Positions 41,212-49,547 of a DNA stretch of 64,000 bases are shown one piece after another. Each line of letters opens with the position of its first letter. Positions within the stretch are counted from its first letter, which is position 1. The stretch covers positions 1-64,000 of the forward strand of contig JAUHYW010000006.1 in the NCBI GenBank assembly GCA_030426085.1, in the 5' to 3' direction. The notes beneath the pieces were generated by a model. The model saw only the letters and a program-made list of their open reading frames with translations. It was not told the origin of the DNA and searched no databases. The position numbers were made by a program, and so were the translations under genes. The stretch is from a bacterium (GTDB lineage Bacteria > Myxococcota_A > Bradymonadia > UBA7976 > UBA1532).

Positions 41212-43314
41212 ATGGTGGTCGATGCGTTCATCTCCCACATCGCCGCGGACCGGAGCGTCGCGATCCGGCTGCACGCGGCGCTGAGCGAAGCGGGGGTCGT
41301 GCCCTGGTGCGCCGCCTGCGACCTCACGCCCGGCGAGCGCTGGGATCGGGCCATCCCCGCCGCGCTGCAGATGGCTCGGGTCGTGCTGGTGCTCGTCAGC
41401 CCGGCGTGGCCGGTGCACGGCGCCGCGCTCGATGGCTGGTACGGGCCGGAGGAGGTCGCGCTGGCGATCGACTGCGCCCGCGAACGCGGCCCGCGCACCC
41501 TCGTGGTGCCGGTCCGGCTGGACGGCGCGGGGGTCGAGCGGCTGCCCTACGGCCTGCGGCGCCTGGTCGAGATCGAGGCCGGCCGACACGCCCTGGCGCC
41601 CATCGTGCGGGGCGCGCAGCGGGCGCTGGCGACCATCCGCGAGCGGGAGCGGCCGCTGCCCCGGCCGACGCTCGACGCCACGCTCACCGACCCGACGCAG
41701 CGGCCCGAGGACATCGACGACGGGGACACCATCCCCCACGAGCGGTCGACCGCGCGCGGCGACGTGATCGCGGGCGAGGGGGTGGGGCGCTACGTCCTCG
41801 AGGCCCGCCTGGGGCAAGGGCGCTTCGTCTCGGTCTGGCGGGCCTACGACCCGGCGCTGGACGAGCGGGTCGCGGTGAAGATCCTGCGCGACCGCTGGCG
41901 ACGGGATCGGGCGACCGTGGCGCGGTTCCGCCGGAGCGCAGAGCAGATGTCGCAGATGCATCACCCGGGGATCGTCTCGCTGCTGACCGGGCCCCTGAGA
42001 GACCGCGGACGGCACTACTACGCGATGCCCTTCTTCCCCAACGGCGATCTGCAGCGCGCCATCCTGCGCGAGAGCTGGCCGATGTCGGCCGACGAGGGGC
42101 TGCGGGCGGTGCTCGCGGTCGGCGAGGCGCTGGCGTACGCCCACGCTCGGGGGATCGTGCATCGGGCCGTCGGGCCGAGCGACATCCTGCTGGACGTCGA
42201 CGGGCGGGCGCGCCTGTCGGACTTCGACCTGGGCCGGGCCGGCGAGCGCGGCGGCGGCGGGCGGTTCCGGTCGCCGTACGCCGCGCCCGAGCTGTACGAC
42301 GACCCGCGCGCGGTGGGCCCGGCGGCGGACGTCTACGGGCTCGGCATGACCGCGGCCTTCGTCCTGCGCGGTGAGCCGCTGCCGCACCGGGCGAAGCTCC
42401 ACGCCGAAGCCCTCATCGTCGGGTTGCCGGCGACGGCGGCCGTCAAGTCGGTCCTCGCGCGAGCGACGGCGGCGGCGCCCGACGCCCGAACCCGAGACGC
42501 CGCGGCCTTCGTCGATGATCTGCGGCGCGCCCTCGCCCTCGCCCGACACGACTCGCTGGAGCTGCTGCTGCCGGCGACCCTGGTGGTCACGGGTGACACG
42601 ACGACCCTCGACCGGACCGCGCCGCCCGGTCTCGCCGGGGCCGAGGCGACCACCCTCGATCGCACGGGGCCGCCCGAGCTCGACGAGACGGATCCGGCCG
42701 CGCTCGATCCCACCGCGCCCTTCGGGCCGCCGCCCTGGCACGAGATGCCCCCCGGCGAAGAGACGCTGGCGACCGACCTGCAGCCGGCGGGCAGCGCCCG
42801 GCCGCGCCCGCTCGCCCCGCCCGCAGCCGCCGGCTCGGCGGGCGGCCCCCGGCGGCTCGCGGCGGCCCTCGACCGGGCCTTCGCGGTGAACTCGGGGGTC
42901 GCCGCCCTCGCCCGCCTCGAGAGCCCCCGGCGCGGGCTGCGCGCGGTCCCGACGCCGCTGTGGTTCGTGGCCGCCCTGCTCGTCCTCGGCTCGCTCAAGC
43001 TCGGGCCGCTCGTGCTCGCCGACCCGGCCCCACAGGCGACGATGTGCGCCCGGGTGAGCTCCGATCCCCCCGGGGCGACGGTGTGGCTGCCCGATCGCCG
43101 GGCCCCCTCGACGACCCCGGCCGACCTCACCGGGCTCGTGGTCGGCGAGCCATACGCCATCGCGCTCGAGCGCGCCGGCCATCACAGCGAGCGCCGGGTG
43201 ATCCGGCCCCTGCCGATCGACGGGCTCAGCACCCGCCGCCGATCACCGCCCCGACAGCCATGCCTCGACGTGCGGGTCCGGCTGTGCCCGGTGGGTGGTG
43301 ACTGCGCGCGGTGA
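41212..43314 (+). CDS. TIR domain - pseudokinase - membrane helix - PEGA protein
   Basis: 700 aa. Residues 3-145 are a TIR domain: DAFISHIAADRSVAIRLHAAL, VVLVLVSPAW, and Trp76-Glu80 (WYGPEE) in the place of the catalytic Glu of NAD-cleaving TIRs. Residues about 194-475 are a Hanks-type kinase fold with glycine loop LGQGRFVSVW and VAVK Lys223. The catalytic loop reads HRAVGPSDILL: Asp is replaced by Ala319, Lys by Gly321, Asn by Asp324, and DFG reads DFD (337-339). Phosphotransfer is therefore unlikely. A Pro/Thr linker, one membrane helix (about 583-602) and a periplasmic PEGA domain (about 610-670) follow. TIR and pseudokinase are cytoplasmic. Probably a sensor or conflict-response protein. 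Confidence 0.85.
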   Translation: MVVDAFISHIAADRSVAIRLHAALSEAGVVPWCAACDLTPGERWDRAIPAALQMARVVLVLVSPAWPVHGAALDGWYGPEEVALAIDCARERGPRTLVVPVRLDGAGVERLPYGLRRLVEIEAGRHALAPIVRGAQRALATIRERERPLPRPTLDATLTDPTQRPEDIDDGDTIPHERSTARGDVIAGEGVGRYVLEARLGQGRFVSVWRAYDPALDERVAVKILRDRWRRDRATVARFRRSAEQMSQMHHPGIVSLLTGPLRDRGRHYYAMPFFPNGDLQRAILRESWPMSADEGLRAVLAVGEALAYAHARGIVHRAVGPSDILLDVDGRARLSDFDLGRAGERGGGGRFRSPYAAPELYDDPRAVGPAADVYGLGMTAAFVLRGEPLPHRAKLHAEALIVGLPATAAVKSVLARATAAAPDARTRDAAAFVDDLRRALALARHDSLELLLPATLVVTGDTTTLDRTAPPGLAGAEATTLDRTGPPELDETDPAALDPTAPFGPPPWHEMPPGEETLATDLQPAGSARPRPLAPPAAAGSAGGPRRLAAALDRAFAVNSGVAALARLESPRRGLRAVPTPLWFVAALLVLGSLKLGPLVLADPAPQATMCARVSSDPPGATVWLPDRRAPSTTPADLTGLVVGEPYAIALERAGHHSERRVIRPLPIDGLSTRRRSPPRQPCLDVRVRLCPVGGDCAR

Positions 43315-43375
43315 GCGGCATTGCGCGGTGACGGTCGGTGACGCAGACTGGGCCGGTGACGCGGGGGGGAGGACG

Positions 43376-45349
43376 ATGGCGCTTCGCATGCTGTGGGTGG
43401 CCTCGACGCTGGCGCTGATCGTCGGCTGCTCGACCGGGCCGGCGGTGCGCACCGAGACCGGGCAGATCGTGCCGCTGGCCAGTCAGGACCTCGCCGATCA
43501 GCCGCCCGACCGGCTCGCGCAGCGCATCGCGGTGGACGCGGTGGCTCTCAAGGCGGTGACAGCGGGGGTCCGCACGCTCGAAGAGCGGGGCTGGTTCCTC
43601 AAGGCGGGGCTCGAGGCGCGGCCGGGCAAGTTCACCCAGGCGGAGAACGATCAGATCCGACGGCTGCTGTTGTCCTACATCAACTATCGCACCGCGCTGT
43701 TCCGCATGGTGGCCTTCCACAGCTCGTACGAGACGGTGCCCGACGAGGCGCAGCGGCTGCGCAGCTTCATGATCTACTACACCGCCGGCATCACGCTGTT
43801 CGCCCGGGGGCTGGCCCTGGCCCAGATGATGGAGGACAGCCCCAACGCGACCCGCAAGCTCAACGAGCCGGAGCCCATCTGGGGCGTCCCGGCGGATGTC
43901 TTCGACACGGTCTATGACAACGTGACCCACGAAGGCAACGTCGAGCTGCTCGGGCGCACCCGGGGCGTCTACGCGCGGATGAAGCCGCAGATCGAGGCGG
44001 CGGGGGTCTTCGAGGGGTCGGCCTTCGGGTGGATGCCGGGCTACCTCGCGGCCGAGGAGGCGGGCATCGAGAAGCGCCTGCCCCGCTACGACAACGCCGA
44101 CTGGGTGCGCTTCGCCCGGGAGACGAAGGCGCTGGGCAGCAGCATCTGGTATGCCATCCAGGCGTTCTTCGCCAACCTCGCCGGCGACACCCGGGTCTGG
44201 CCGGCGCAGGCCCGCATCACGGCCAAGGGGGTGGCCGATCTGGCCGACGAGCTGAAGCCGGGCGACATCATCCTGGCCCGCAAGAACTTCTACATCAGCA
44301 ATGGCTTCCTGCCCGGCTTCTGGCCCCATGCCATCCTCTACGTGGGCACCCCGGAGGAGCTGGAGGCCCGGGGGCTGACCGATCGACCGTGGGTCTCGAA
44401 GCACCTCGACGCCTATCGCAGCGACGCGCAGGACGGCAACCCCCATCGCGTCATCGAAGCCATCAGCCAGGGGGTCGTCTTCTCGTCGCTCGAGCAGGTG
44501 ATGCATTCGGACTTCGTGGCGGTGCTGCGCCCCCGGATGAGCGAGGCCCGCAAGGATCTGGCGATCGAGCGGGCGTTCTCCCACCTGGGCAAACCCTATG
44601 ACTTCGACTTCGACTTCTTCTCGACCGACGCGGTGGTGTGCACCGAGCTGGTCTACCGGGCCTACGACGAGGCGATGAACGGCGAGCGGCTCGACCTGGA
44701 GATGCAGCGCATCCTGGGGCGGGACACCTACCCGGCCATCGAGTTCGTGCGCAAGTTCGCCGAGGAGTGGGACGCCGACGAGGAGCGGGCCGAGGCGGGG
44801 CTCGAGCCGCAGCGGCAGCTCGACTTCGTGGCCTACCTCGCCGGGGACGAGCGGCAGGACATGGATGACTTCATGGACACCGCCGACCGCCCGAGCACGC
44901 CCGAGCGGCAGGGCTTCACCCTCGGCGTGGCCGGGGGCTATCACTTCGGCGGGGCCGGCTGGCTGCCGCTCGACGAGACGCTGCACGGGGGCACGTTCAC
45001 CGTGCGGGCGGGGCACTCGCTGTCGTGGTCGCTCTTGTTGCAATACGCGCTGTCGGGCGCCCCGCATGCCATCGAAGGCAGGAATCACTGGCGGCTGAGC
45101 CACCTGGCGAACCTGCAATGGCATCCGACCCGGCTCTTGATCGTGTCATTGGGTCTGGGGGTGGAGCATGGCTTCGGCGACGACCCCCGCTCGCTGGGGC
45201 CGGCGGGTGCGTTCGAGCTGGGTTACGAGTTCCTGCAAGGCTACTCGTGGGCGTTGGATCTGCGGGCGTACTACCGGGCGTCGACCGCGTGGGACTTCGG
45301 CGCGCCCCGCGCGGCGGCGGGGATCGGGGCGGGCATCCAGTTCTATTGA
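43376..45349 (+). CDS. Lipoprotein: YiiX/YebB-like permuted-papain peptidase fused to an outer-membrane barrel
   Basis: 657 aa. Lipobox LIVGC (Cys18). Residues about 30-285 are helical. Residues about 290-440 match the permuted NlpC/P60 (YiiX) fold: LKPGDIILARKNF, WPHAILYVG (His318), VIEAISQGVVF (Glu361) and TDAVVCTELVYRAYDEA (Cys422), the expected Cys-His-Glu set with circular order. Such enzymes cut peptide or lipid-amide bonds at the cell wall or membrane. Residues about 520-657 are alternating amphipathic strands ending in IQFY, like an 8-stranded outer-membrane barrel. The ATG follows GGGGGAGG by 3 nt. The combination of lipid anchor and barrel is odd. Follows the TIR gene by 61 nt. Confidence 0.75.
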   Translation: MALRMLWVASTLALIVGCSTGPAVRTETGQIVPLASQDLADQPPDRLAQRIAVDAVALKAVTAGVRTLEERGWFLKAGLEARPGKFTQAENDQIRRLLLSYINYRTALFRMVAFHSSYETVPDEAQRLRSFMIYYTAGITLFARGLALAQMMEDSPNATRKLNEPEPIWGVPADVFDTVYDNVTHEGNVELLGRTRGVYARMKPQIEAAGVFEGSAFGWMPGYLAAEEAGIEKRLPRYDNADWVRFARETKALGSSIWYAIQAFFANLAGDTRVWPAQARITAKGVADLADELKPGDIILARKNFYISNGFLPGFWPHAILYVGTPEELEARGLTDRPWVSKHLDAYRSDAQDGNPHRVIEAISQGVVFSSLEQVMHSDFVAVLRPRMSEARKDLAIERAFSHLGKPYDFDFDFFSTDAVVCTELVYRAYDEAMNGERLDLEMQRILGRDTYPAIEFVRKFAEEWDADEERAEAGLEPQRQLDFVAYLAGDERQDMDDFMDTADRPSTPERQGFTLGVAGGYHFGGAGWLPLDETLHGGTFTVRAGHSLSWSLLLQYALSGAPHAIEGRNHWRLSHLANLQWHPTRLLIVSLGLGVEHGFGDDPRSLGPAGAFELGYEFLQGYSWALDLRAYYRASTAWDFGAPRAAAGIGAGIQFY

Positions 45350-45367
45350 GCGCTCGGGCGCGGGGCT

Positions 45368-46645
45368 TCAGAAGGTCAGCGCGGCGGGCCCCCAGCCGGG
45401 GGGCAGCGGGGCGGTGCGCGGCGCGTCGGCGGTGGCGAAGGCGAAGAGCGCGGTGACGCTGAGCGCGCCGCCGAGCGCGAGCAGGCCGATGCCCACCGGG
45501 CGGGCTTCGGGGCCGAGGTCGTCGGGGTCGTCGAGCGCGAAGAGCGCGCCGCCGGTGCCCAGGGCCACCGCCGCGCCGACGGTGAGCACCCACGCCGCCC
45601 GCCGGTCGGGTTCGGGCGGGGGCACGTCGAGGCGGGGCGGCACGACGAGCGAGATGCGGTGGTCGCCGACGCCGGGCGTGATCTGGACCGTGCGGGCCCC
45701 GGCCCGGCCATCGACGCCCCGGGCGTCGATGCGCCAGCGGCCCGGCGGCAGCGTGCGCAGCGCGTCGCACGCGGCGCCGTCGAGCAGGTCGCCGACGGTG
45801 ATCGCCAGATCGGCCGGGGTGCAGGCGAGCCGCACGGGCACCCCGGGCGGGGCGTCGGCGGTCGGCGGCGGGCCGATGCGCTCGGCGATGCGGGCGAGGA
45901 TGGCCGGCGGCGGCCCCAGCGCGCGGGCCTGAGCGTAGGCCGGATCGGCCTCGTCCCGCCGGCCGAGCTGATCGAGGCAGACCCCGACGAGGAACCACGC
46001 CATCGCCAGCTCGCCCTCCCGCTCGGGCATGGCCGCCAGCCGCTCGACGGCCTCGCGATAGGCGGCGAGCGCGGCGTCCCATCGCTTCGCCTTCACCGCC
46101 GCCTTGGCCCGGGCGTTGATGCGGGCCAGGGCGGCCTCGGGGTCCAGCGGCAACGGGTCGGCCGCGGGGGACGGCTGCGGCTCCGGCGTGGGGGACACCG
46201 CGGCCGGGTCCGCCGGCTCATCGGTCGTCGGGTCGGCGGCGGGCGCCGGCGGGTCGGGGGTCACCACCACCGCCTCCAGCGCCTCGATCCGGCCCCGGGC
46301 CTTGCCGGCGAGGGGGTCGGCCAGCCCGGCGTCGAGCGCCTCGCGGTGAGCCACCAGCGCCTCGGCCGGGCGGTCGAGCTTCTCGAGGCACACCGCCGCG
46401 AGGAACATCGCCGTCGTGCGCTCGGCCACCGCGTCGGGCTCGCCCCGCAGGGCGGCGATCGCCTGGCGGTAGGCGGTCAGCGCGGCGCCGTAGTCCCCGG
46501 CCTTGATGGCCTTCTGGGCCGCCTCGTTGAGCGAACGGACCTCGGCGGCGGTCTGCGGCGAGCGCACCTCGGCCACAGCCGGGGGCAGGCCGCCGAGGGC
46601 CAGGGTCAGGGCCAGCGCGAGGCTCGGGCGGGGGCGATGTCTCAT
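45368..46645 (-). CDS. TPR/PEGA-like membrane protein downstream of the kinase
   Basis: 425 aa. Signal-like N-terminus (LALALTLALGGLPPAVAE). Two TPR blocks (about 28-110 and 165-240: AIKAGDYGAALTAYRQAIAAL, AVKAKRWDAALAAYREAVERL) are separated by a Pro/Thr/Ala linker. A PEGA-like beta segment (about 250-330: LRTLPPGRWRIDARG) precedes two hydrophobic C-terminal helices (WVLTVGAAVALGTG and IGLLALGGALSVTALFA). The ATG at 46645 is preferred over a GTG six codons upstream because of GAGG 8 nt before it. It lies 10 nt after the kinase gene, so it is co-transcribed and may be a partner or sensor for it. Confidence 0.75.
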   Translation of the reverse strand: MRHRPRPSLALALTLALGGLPPAVAEVRSPQTAAEVRSLNEAAQKAIKAGDYGAALTAYRQAIAALRGEPDAVAERTTAMFLAAVCLEKLDRPAEALVAHREALDAGLADPLAGKARGRIEALEAVVVTPDPPAPAADPTTDEPADPAAVSPTPEPQPSPAADPLPLDPEAALARINARAKAAVKAKRWDAALAAYREAVERLAAMPEREGELAMAWFLVGVCLDQLGRRDEADPAYAQARALGPPPAILARIAERIGPPPTADAPPGVPVRLACTPADLAITVGDLLDGAACDALRTLPPGRWRIDARGVDGRAGARTVQITPGVGDHRISLVVPPRLDVPPPEPDRRAAWVLTVGAAVALGTGGALFALDDPDDLGPEARPVGIGLLALGGALSVTALFAFATADAPRTAPLPPGWGPAALTF

Positions 46646-46655
46646 GGCGCGGGCC

Positions 46656-49448
46656 TCATTCACCCAGCATCTGCTGGATCTCGTCCGGGATCTCGATCAG
46701 CGGCTCGGGCGCTGGCTTCGGGGTCGGCTTGGGCTTCGGCTTCGGCCGGGCCCGTCGGCGGCGCCGGCGACGCCGTCGGCGAGGCGGCGCAGCGTCGGGC
46801 GGCGCGGCGTCGGGTTCGGCCGCGTCGGGCGGCGCAGCGTCGGGCGGCGCAGCGTCCGGCGGCGCAGCGTCCGGCGGCGCAGCGTCCGGAGACCGCGCGG
46901 CGGCGTCTACCGCGCGACGGTTCGGATCGGGCGGCGGGCTCGTCGGCCGGGGCACCTCGGGCAGCGGATCCCGGCCGTCGCCCCGGGTGAGCCACCACGC
47001 CACCCCGGCGCCGAGCAGGCCCAGCGCGGCGATCCCCAGCCAGCGGCGTCGGTCGAGCGCCGGGTCGGGCCCCGGCTCGTCGAGCGGCTCCGCGGGCAGC
47101 GGGCCGGTCGCGCCGGGGTCGGTGGGTCGGTCGTCGACCGGGTCTGCGTCGGCCGGTCGCGCGGCGGCCGGCTCGGGCTCCACCGGCCGGGTCGGCGCGT
47201 CCGATCGGGCCGCCGCCCGCGGTTCGGTCTCGCGCTGGCCGATGGCCCCGGCGACGAGCCCGGCGAGGTCCGGCGGCGGCGGCAGGAACGCCTCTTCGGC
47301 GGTCTCCTCCTCGGCGGGCGGCGTGGACGGCGCGAGCAGCTCGTCCGACAGGTCGAGCGGCAGCGCGCCCTCGGCCGAGGGCGGCTCGGAGGGCTCGACG
47401 GGGGCCAGCGGCGCCACCGAGGGGTCGGTGGCCTCGACGGTGTGCGTCCGCTCGGCGGGCGGCGGCGTCGGGCGGTCGGCGGCCCAGTGCCACGGCGGGC
47501 GGCTGGCGGCCCGGGGCGGCCCGGCGTCCAGCGACAGGGCCCGCTCGGCGCTGCTCTCGGACGGGTCGGCCACCATGAACCCGCCCGAGCGCTCGACCCA
47601 GTTCCACGGGCGGCGGTTCTCGTCGCCGGGGATCGAGACGTGATGCCCCGAGCTGTGCATCGGCGGTCCAGAGCCGTCGAGGTCGATCGAGTCGGAGATG
47701 GGGTCGATGGGCGCCCCGCCGACGCCGGGCGCCGGCAGCAGCGCGCTGTCTCCCGAGTCGGACCGCCGCTCGGGGCGCCCGAACTCCTCGGCGAGCGCGG
47801 CGGCTGCGGCCTGGTCGAGCATCTCGAGCGCGCTGTCGATCGAGTCCTCGAGCATCAGCTCGCCGGTGCGGGCGGGCGGCAGCTCCACCCGAGGCGGGGG
47901 CAGGCTGGCCGGAGGCACCGACGGCGGCGGCAGCGACCCCCCGCCGGGCGCCTCGTGGGCGCCGCTCAGGCTGGCGGCCTCGGCGTCGAACGCTTCGGCG
48001 GCGCTGATGGCGGGCACCCCGCCCGAGCGGGACAGCGCCCGGAAGGCCCCGCTCTCCTTGATCGCAGGGTGCTCGCCCGAGATCGCGGTGACCGGCGGCA
48101 GGTTGTCGGTCGTGCGCCCGACGCGGGGCGGCGGGCTCACCCGGGGCATCGGGCCCGATCCGGGCGGCGGCGCGGCCCGGGGCGGCGGGATCGAGGGCGG
48201 GGGCACCGAGACCAGCGGGGCCACTCGGGGCAGGCCGCCGGTGGTCGAGCGGCCGAGGGCCTCCTGCATCGCCAGCGCCAGCGACTCGACGTCGGTCTGT
48301 CGGGCCGAGGGGTCGAGCTCGATGGCCCGCCCGATGACCTGCCGCAGCGCCTCGGGGCAGTCGATGCGCCGCAGCAGCGCCGCCGGGCGGCGCACGATCC
48401 ACGCCGGCAGCTTGTCGCCGTGCAGCACGAAGAGCGCGGTCATGCCCAGGCTGAACACGTCGGCCGCCGGCCCCGGGCGGCGGGTCTCGTCGAACGTCTC
48501 GGGGGCCAGGTAGAAGATCGACTCGACGGTGTCGGTGGTCGAGCCGCCCTCGGTGGCCGCGTTGCGCACCCGGTCGAAGTCGCCGAGCATCACCCGGCCG
48601 TCCGATCCGAGCAGGATGTTCTGCGGCTTGAGGTCGAGGTGCATCACCCCCGCCGCGTGCATCGCCGCGACCCCCGAGGCCACCCGCAGCAGCGCCCGCA
48701 GCGCCGCGCTGCGCCGGATGCGACCCTCGCGCAGCGCGGCCTCGAGGTCACCGGCGTCGAGGTACTCCAGCACGCAATAGCAGCAGCCGGCGTCCCGCCC
48801 CTCGGGCAGCACCACCGGCACGATGTGGGGGTGGGCGAACTGGGCCATCTGGCGGGCCCCGGCGAAGAAGCGCTCCCGCCGCTCGGGGTTGTCGGCCCAC
48901 CGCCGGTGCAGGATCTTGACCGCCACCGGGACCCCGGCGGCCAGATCGGAGGCCCGCCAGACGGTGGCCACCGCCCCCCGCCCGAGCTGCTTCTCGAGGG
49001 TGAACCGCCCGCCGAGCAGCAGCCCCGCCCGGGGGTCGCTGCCCCGGCCCCGCTCGGGGTCCAGGGCCCGGATCTCGGGCGCGGTCATGCGCTTGATGCG
49101 GGTGATGCTGCGCAGGATCTCCTGCTGTCGGCCCGAGCCGACCAGCCTGGCCCGCAGCTCGCGGAAGCGCCGGGCCTGGGGCGAGGGCGTGGTCAGCAGG
49201 TAGGCGTTCTGCAGCCAGCTCGCCAGCGGCGGCTGATGGTGGTCGGGCAGGCGGGGGTGAGCGTTGAGGTGCTGCACGTCGGCCCGGAGCTGGGCCTCGG
49301 GGTCGTCCTCGAGCTCGATCTTGGAGACGAAGCGGGCCGGCAGGTGGGCCAGCAGCGGCGGACGGCGCCCGGGGTGGGCCAGGCCGGCGTCCACCGCGAC
49401 GGCCACCAGCTCGTCGATCGTATCCTGGTCGAAGCTTCCGACCGCCAT
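46656..49448 (-). CDS. Effector-associated-domain Ser/Thr protein kinase with membrane anchor and R/K/P-rich tail
   Basis: 930 aa. Residues about 5-105 resemble an EAD1-type effector-associated adaptor domain (RRPPLLAHLPARFVSKI, QLRADVQHLN, PPLASWLQNAYLL), recalled rather than searched. Residues 149-415 are the kinase: glycine loop LGRGAVATVW, Lys178 in VAVKIL, catalytic loop HLDLKPQN (Asp272, Lys274, Asn277 all present), metal motif DFD (290-292) instead of DFG, and APE as APETFDE. A long Pro/Ser/Gly-rich disordered region with short motifs follows, then a membrane helix (WLGIAALGLLGAGVAWWL) and an outside tail of DAAPP repeats, ten arginines and KP repeats. The EAD could recruit other EAD proteins encoded elsewhere. 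Confidence 0.8.
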   Translation of the reverse strand: MAVGSFDQDTIDELVAVAVDAGLAHPGRRPPLLAHLPARFVSKIELEDDPEAQLRADVQHLNAHPRLPDHHQPPLASWLQNAYLLTTPSPQARRFRELRARLVGSGRQQEILRSITRIKRMTAPEIRALDPERGRGSDPRAGLLLGGRFTLEKQLGRGAVATVWRASDLAAGVPVAVKILHRRWADNPERRERFFAGARQMAQFAHPHIVPVVLPEGRDAGCCYCVLEYLDAGDLEAALREGRIRRSAALRALLRVASGVAAMHAAGVMHLDLKPQNILLGSDGRVMLGDFDRVRNAATEGGSTTDTVESIFYLAPETFDETRRPGPAADVFSLGMTALFVLHGDKLPAWIVRRPAALLRRIDCPEALRQVIGRAIELDPSARQTDVESLALAMQEALGRSTTGGLPRVAPLVSVPPPSIPPPRAAPPPGSGPMPRVSPPPRVGRTTDNLPPVTAISGEHPAIKESGAFRALSRSGGVPAISAAEAFDAEAASLSGAHEAPGGGSLPPPSVPPASLPPPRVELPPARTGELMLEDSIDSALEMLDQAAAAALAEEFGRPERRSDSGDSALLPAPGVGGAPIDPISDSIDLDGSGPPMHSSGHHVSIPGDENRRPWNWVERSGGFMVADPSESSAERALSLDAGPPRAASRPPWHWAADRPTPPPAERTHTVEATDPSVAPLAPVEPSEPPSAEGALPLDLSDELLAPSTPPAEEETAEEAFLPPPPDLAGLVAGAIGQRETEPRAAARSDAPTRPVEPEPAAARPADADPVDDRPTDPGATGPLPAEPLDEPGPDPALDRRRWLGIAALGLLGAGVAWWLTRGDGRDPLPEVPRPTSPPPDPNRRAVDAAARSPDAAPPDAAPPDAAPPDAAPPDAAEPDAAPPDAAPPRRRRRRRRRRARPKPKPKPTPKPAPEPLIEIPDEIQQMLGE
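46783..46887 (-). repeat. Seven 15-bp tandem repeats encoding DAAPP
   Basis: Units of the form GGCGGCGCAGCGTCC/G at 46783, 46798, 46813, 46828, 46843, 46858 and 46873. The last three are identical and the third is divergent. They encode the extracytoplasmic DAAPP stretch of the kinase. A minisatellite prone to length change. Confidence 0.85.
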
Positions 49449-49508
49449 CCGGCTCAGCCCCCCGCGGGCGTGGATTCGGGGTGCGCCAACACACGGGCGC
49501 GGCCCCGC

Positions 49509-49514
49509 ACCATA
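49509..49514 (-). promoter_or_regulatory. Candidate extended -10 element for the EAD-kinase operon
   Basis: On the minus strand TGCTATGGT: -10 TATGGT with TG one base upstream, 60 bp before the ATG at 49448. No clear -35. Confidence 0.35.
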
Positions 49515-49547
49515 GCAGCCCGTCGCCCGGCGCGTCTCGCCCCGCTC

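Noticed and set aside
46783-46887. CRISPR-like or intergenic tandem repeat
   Set aside because: The 15-bp period is in frame inside the kinase gene and encodes DAAPP; there are no spacers.
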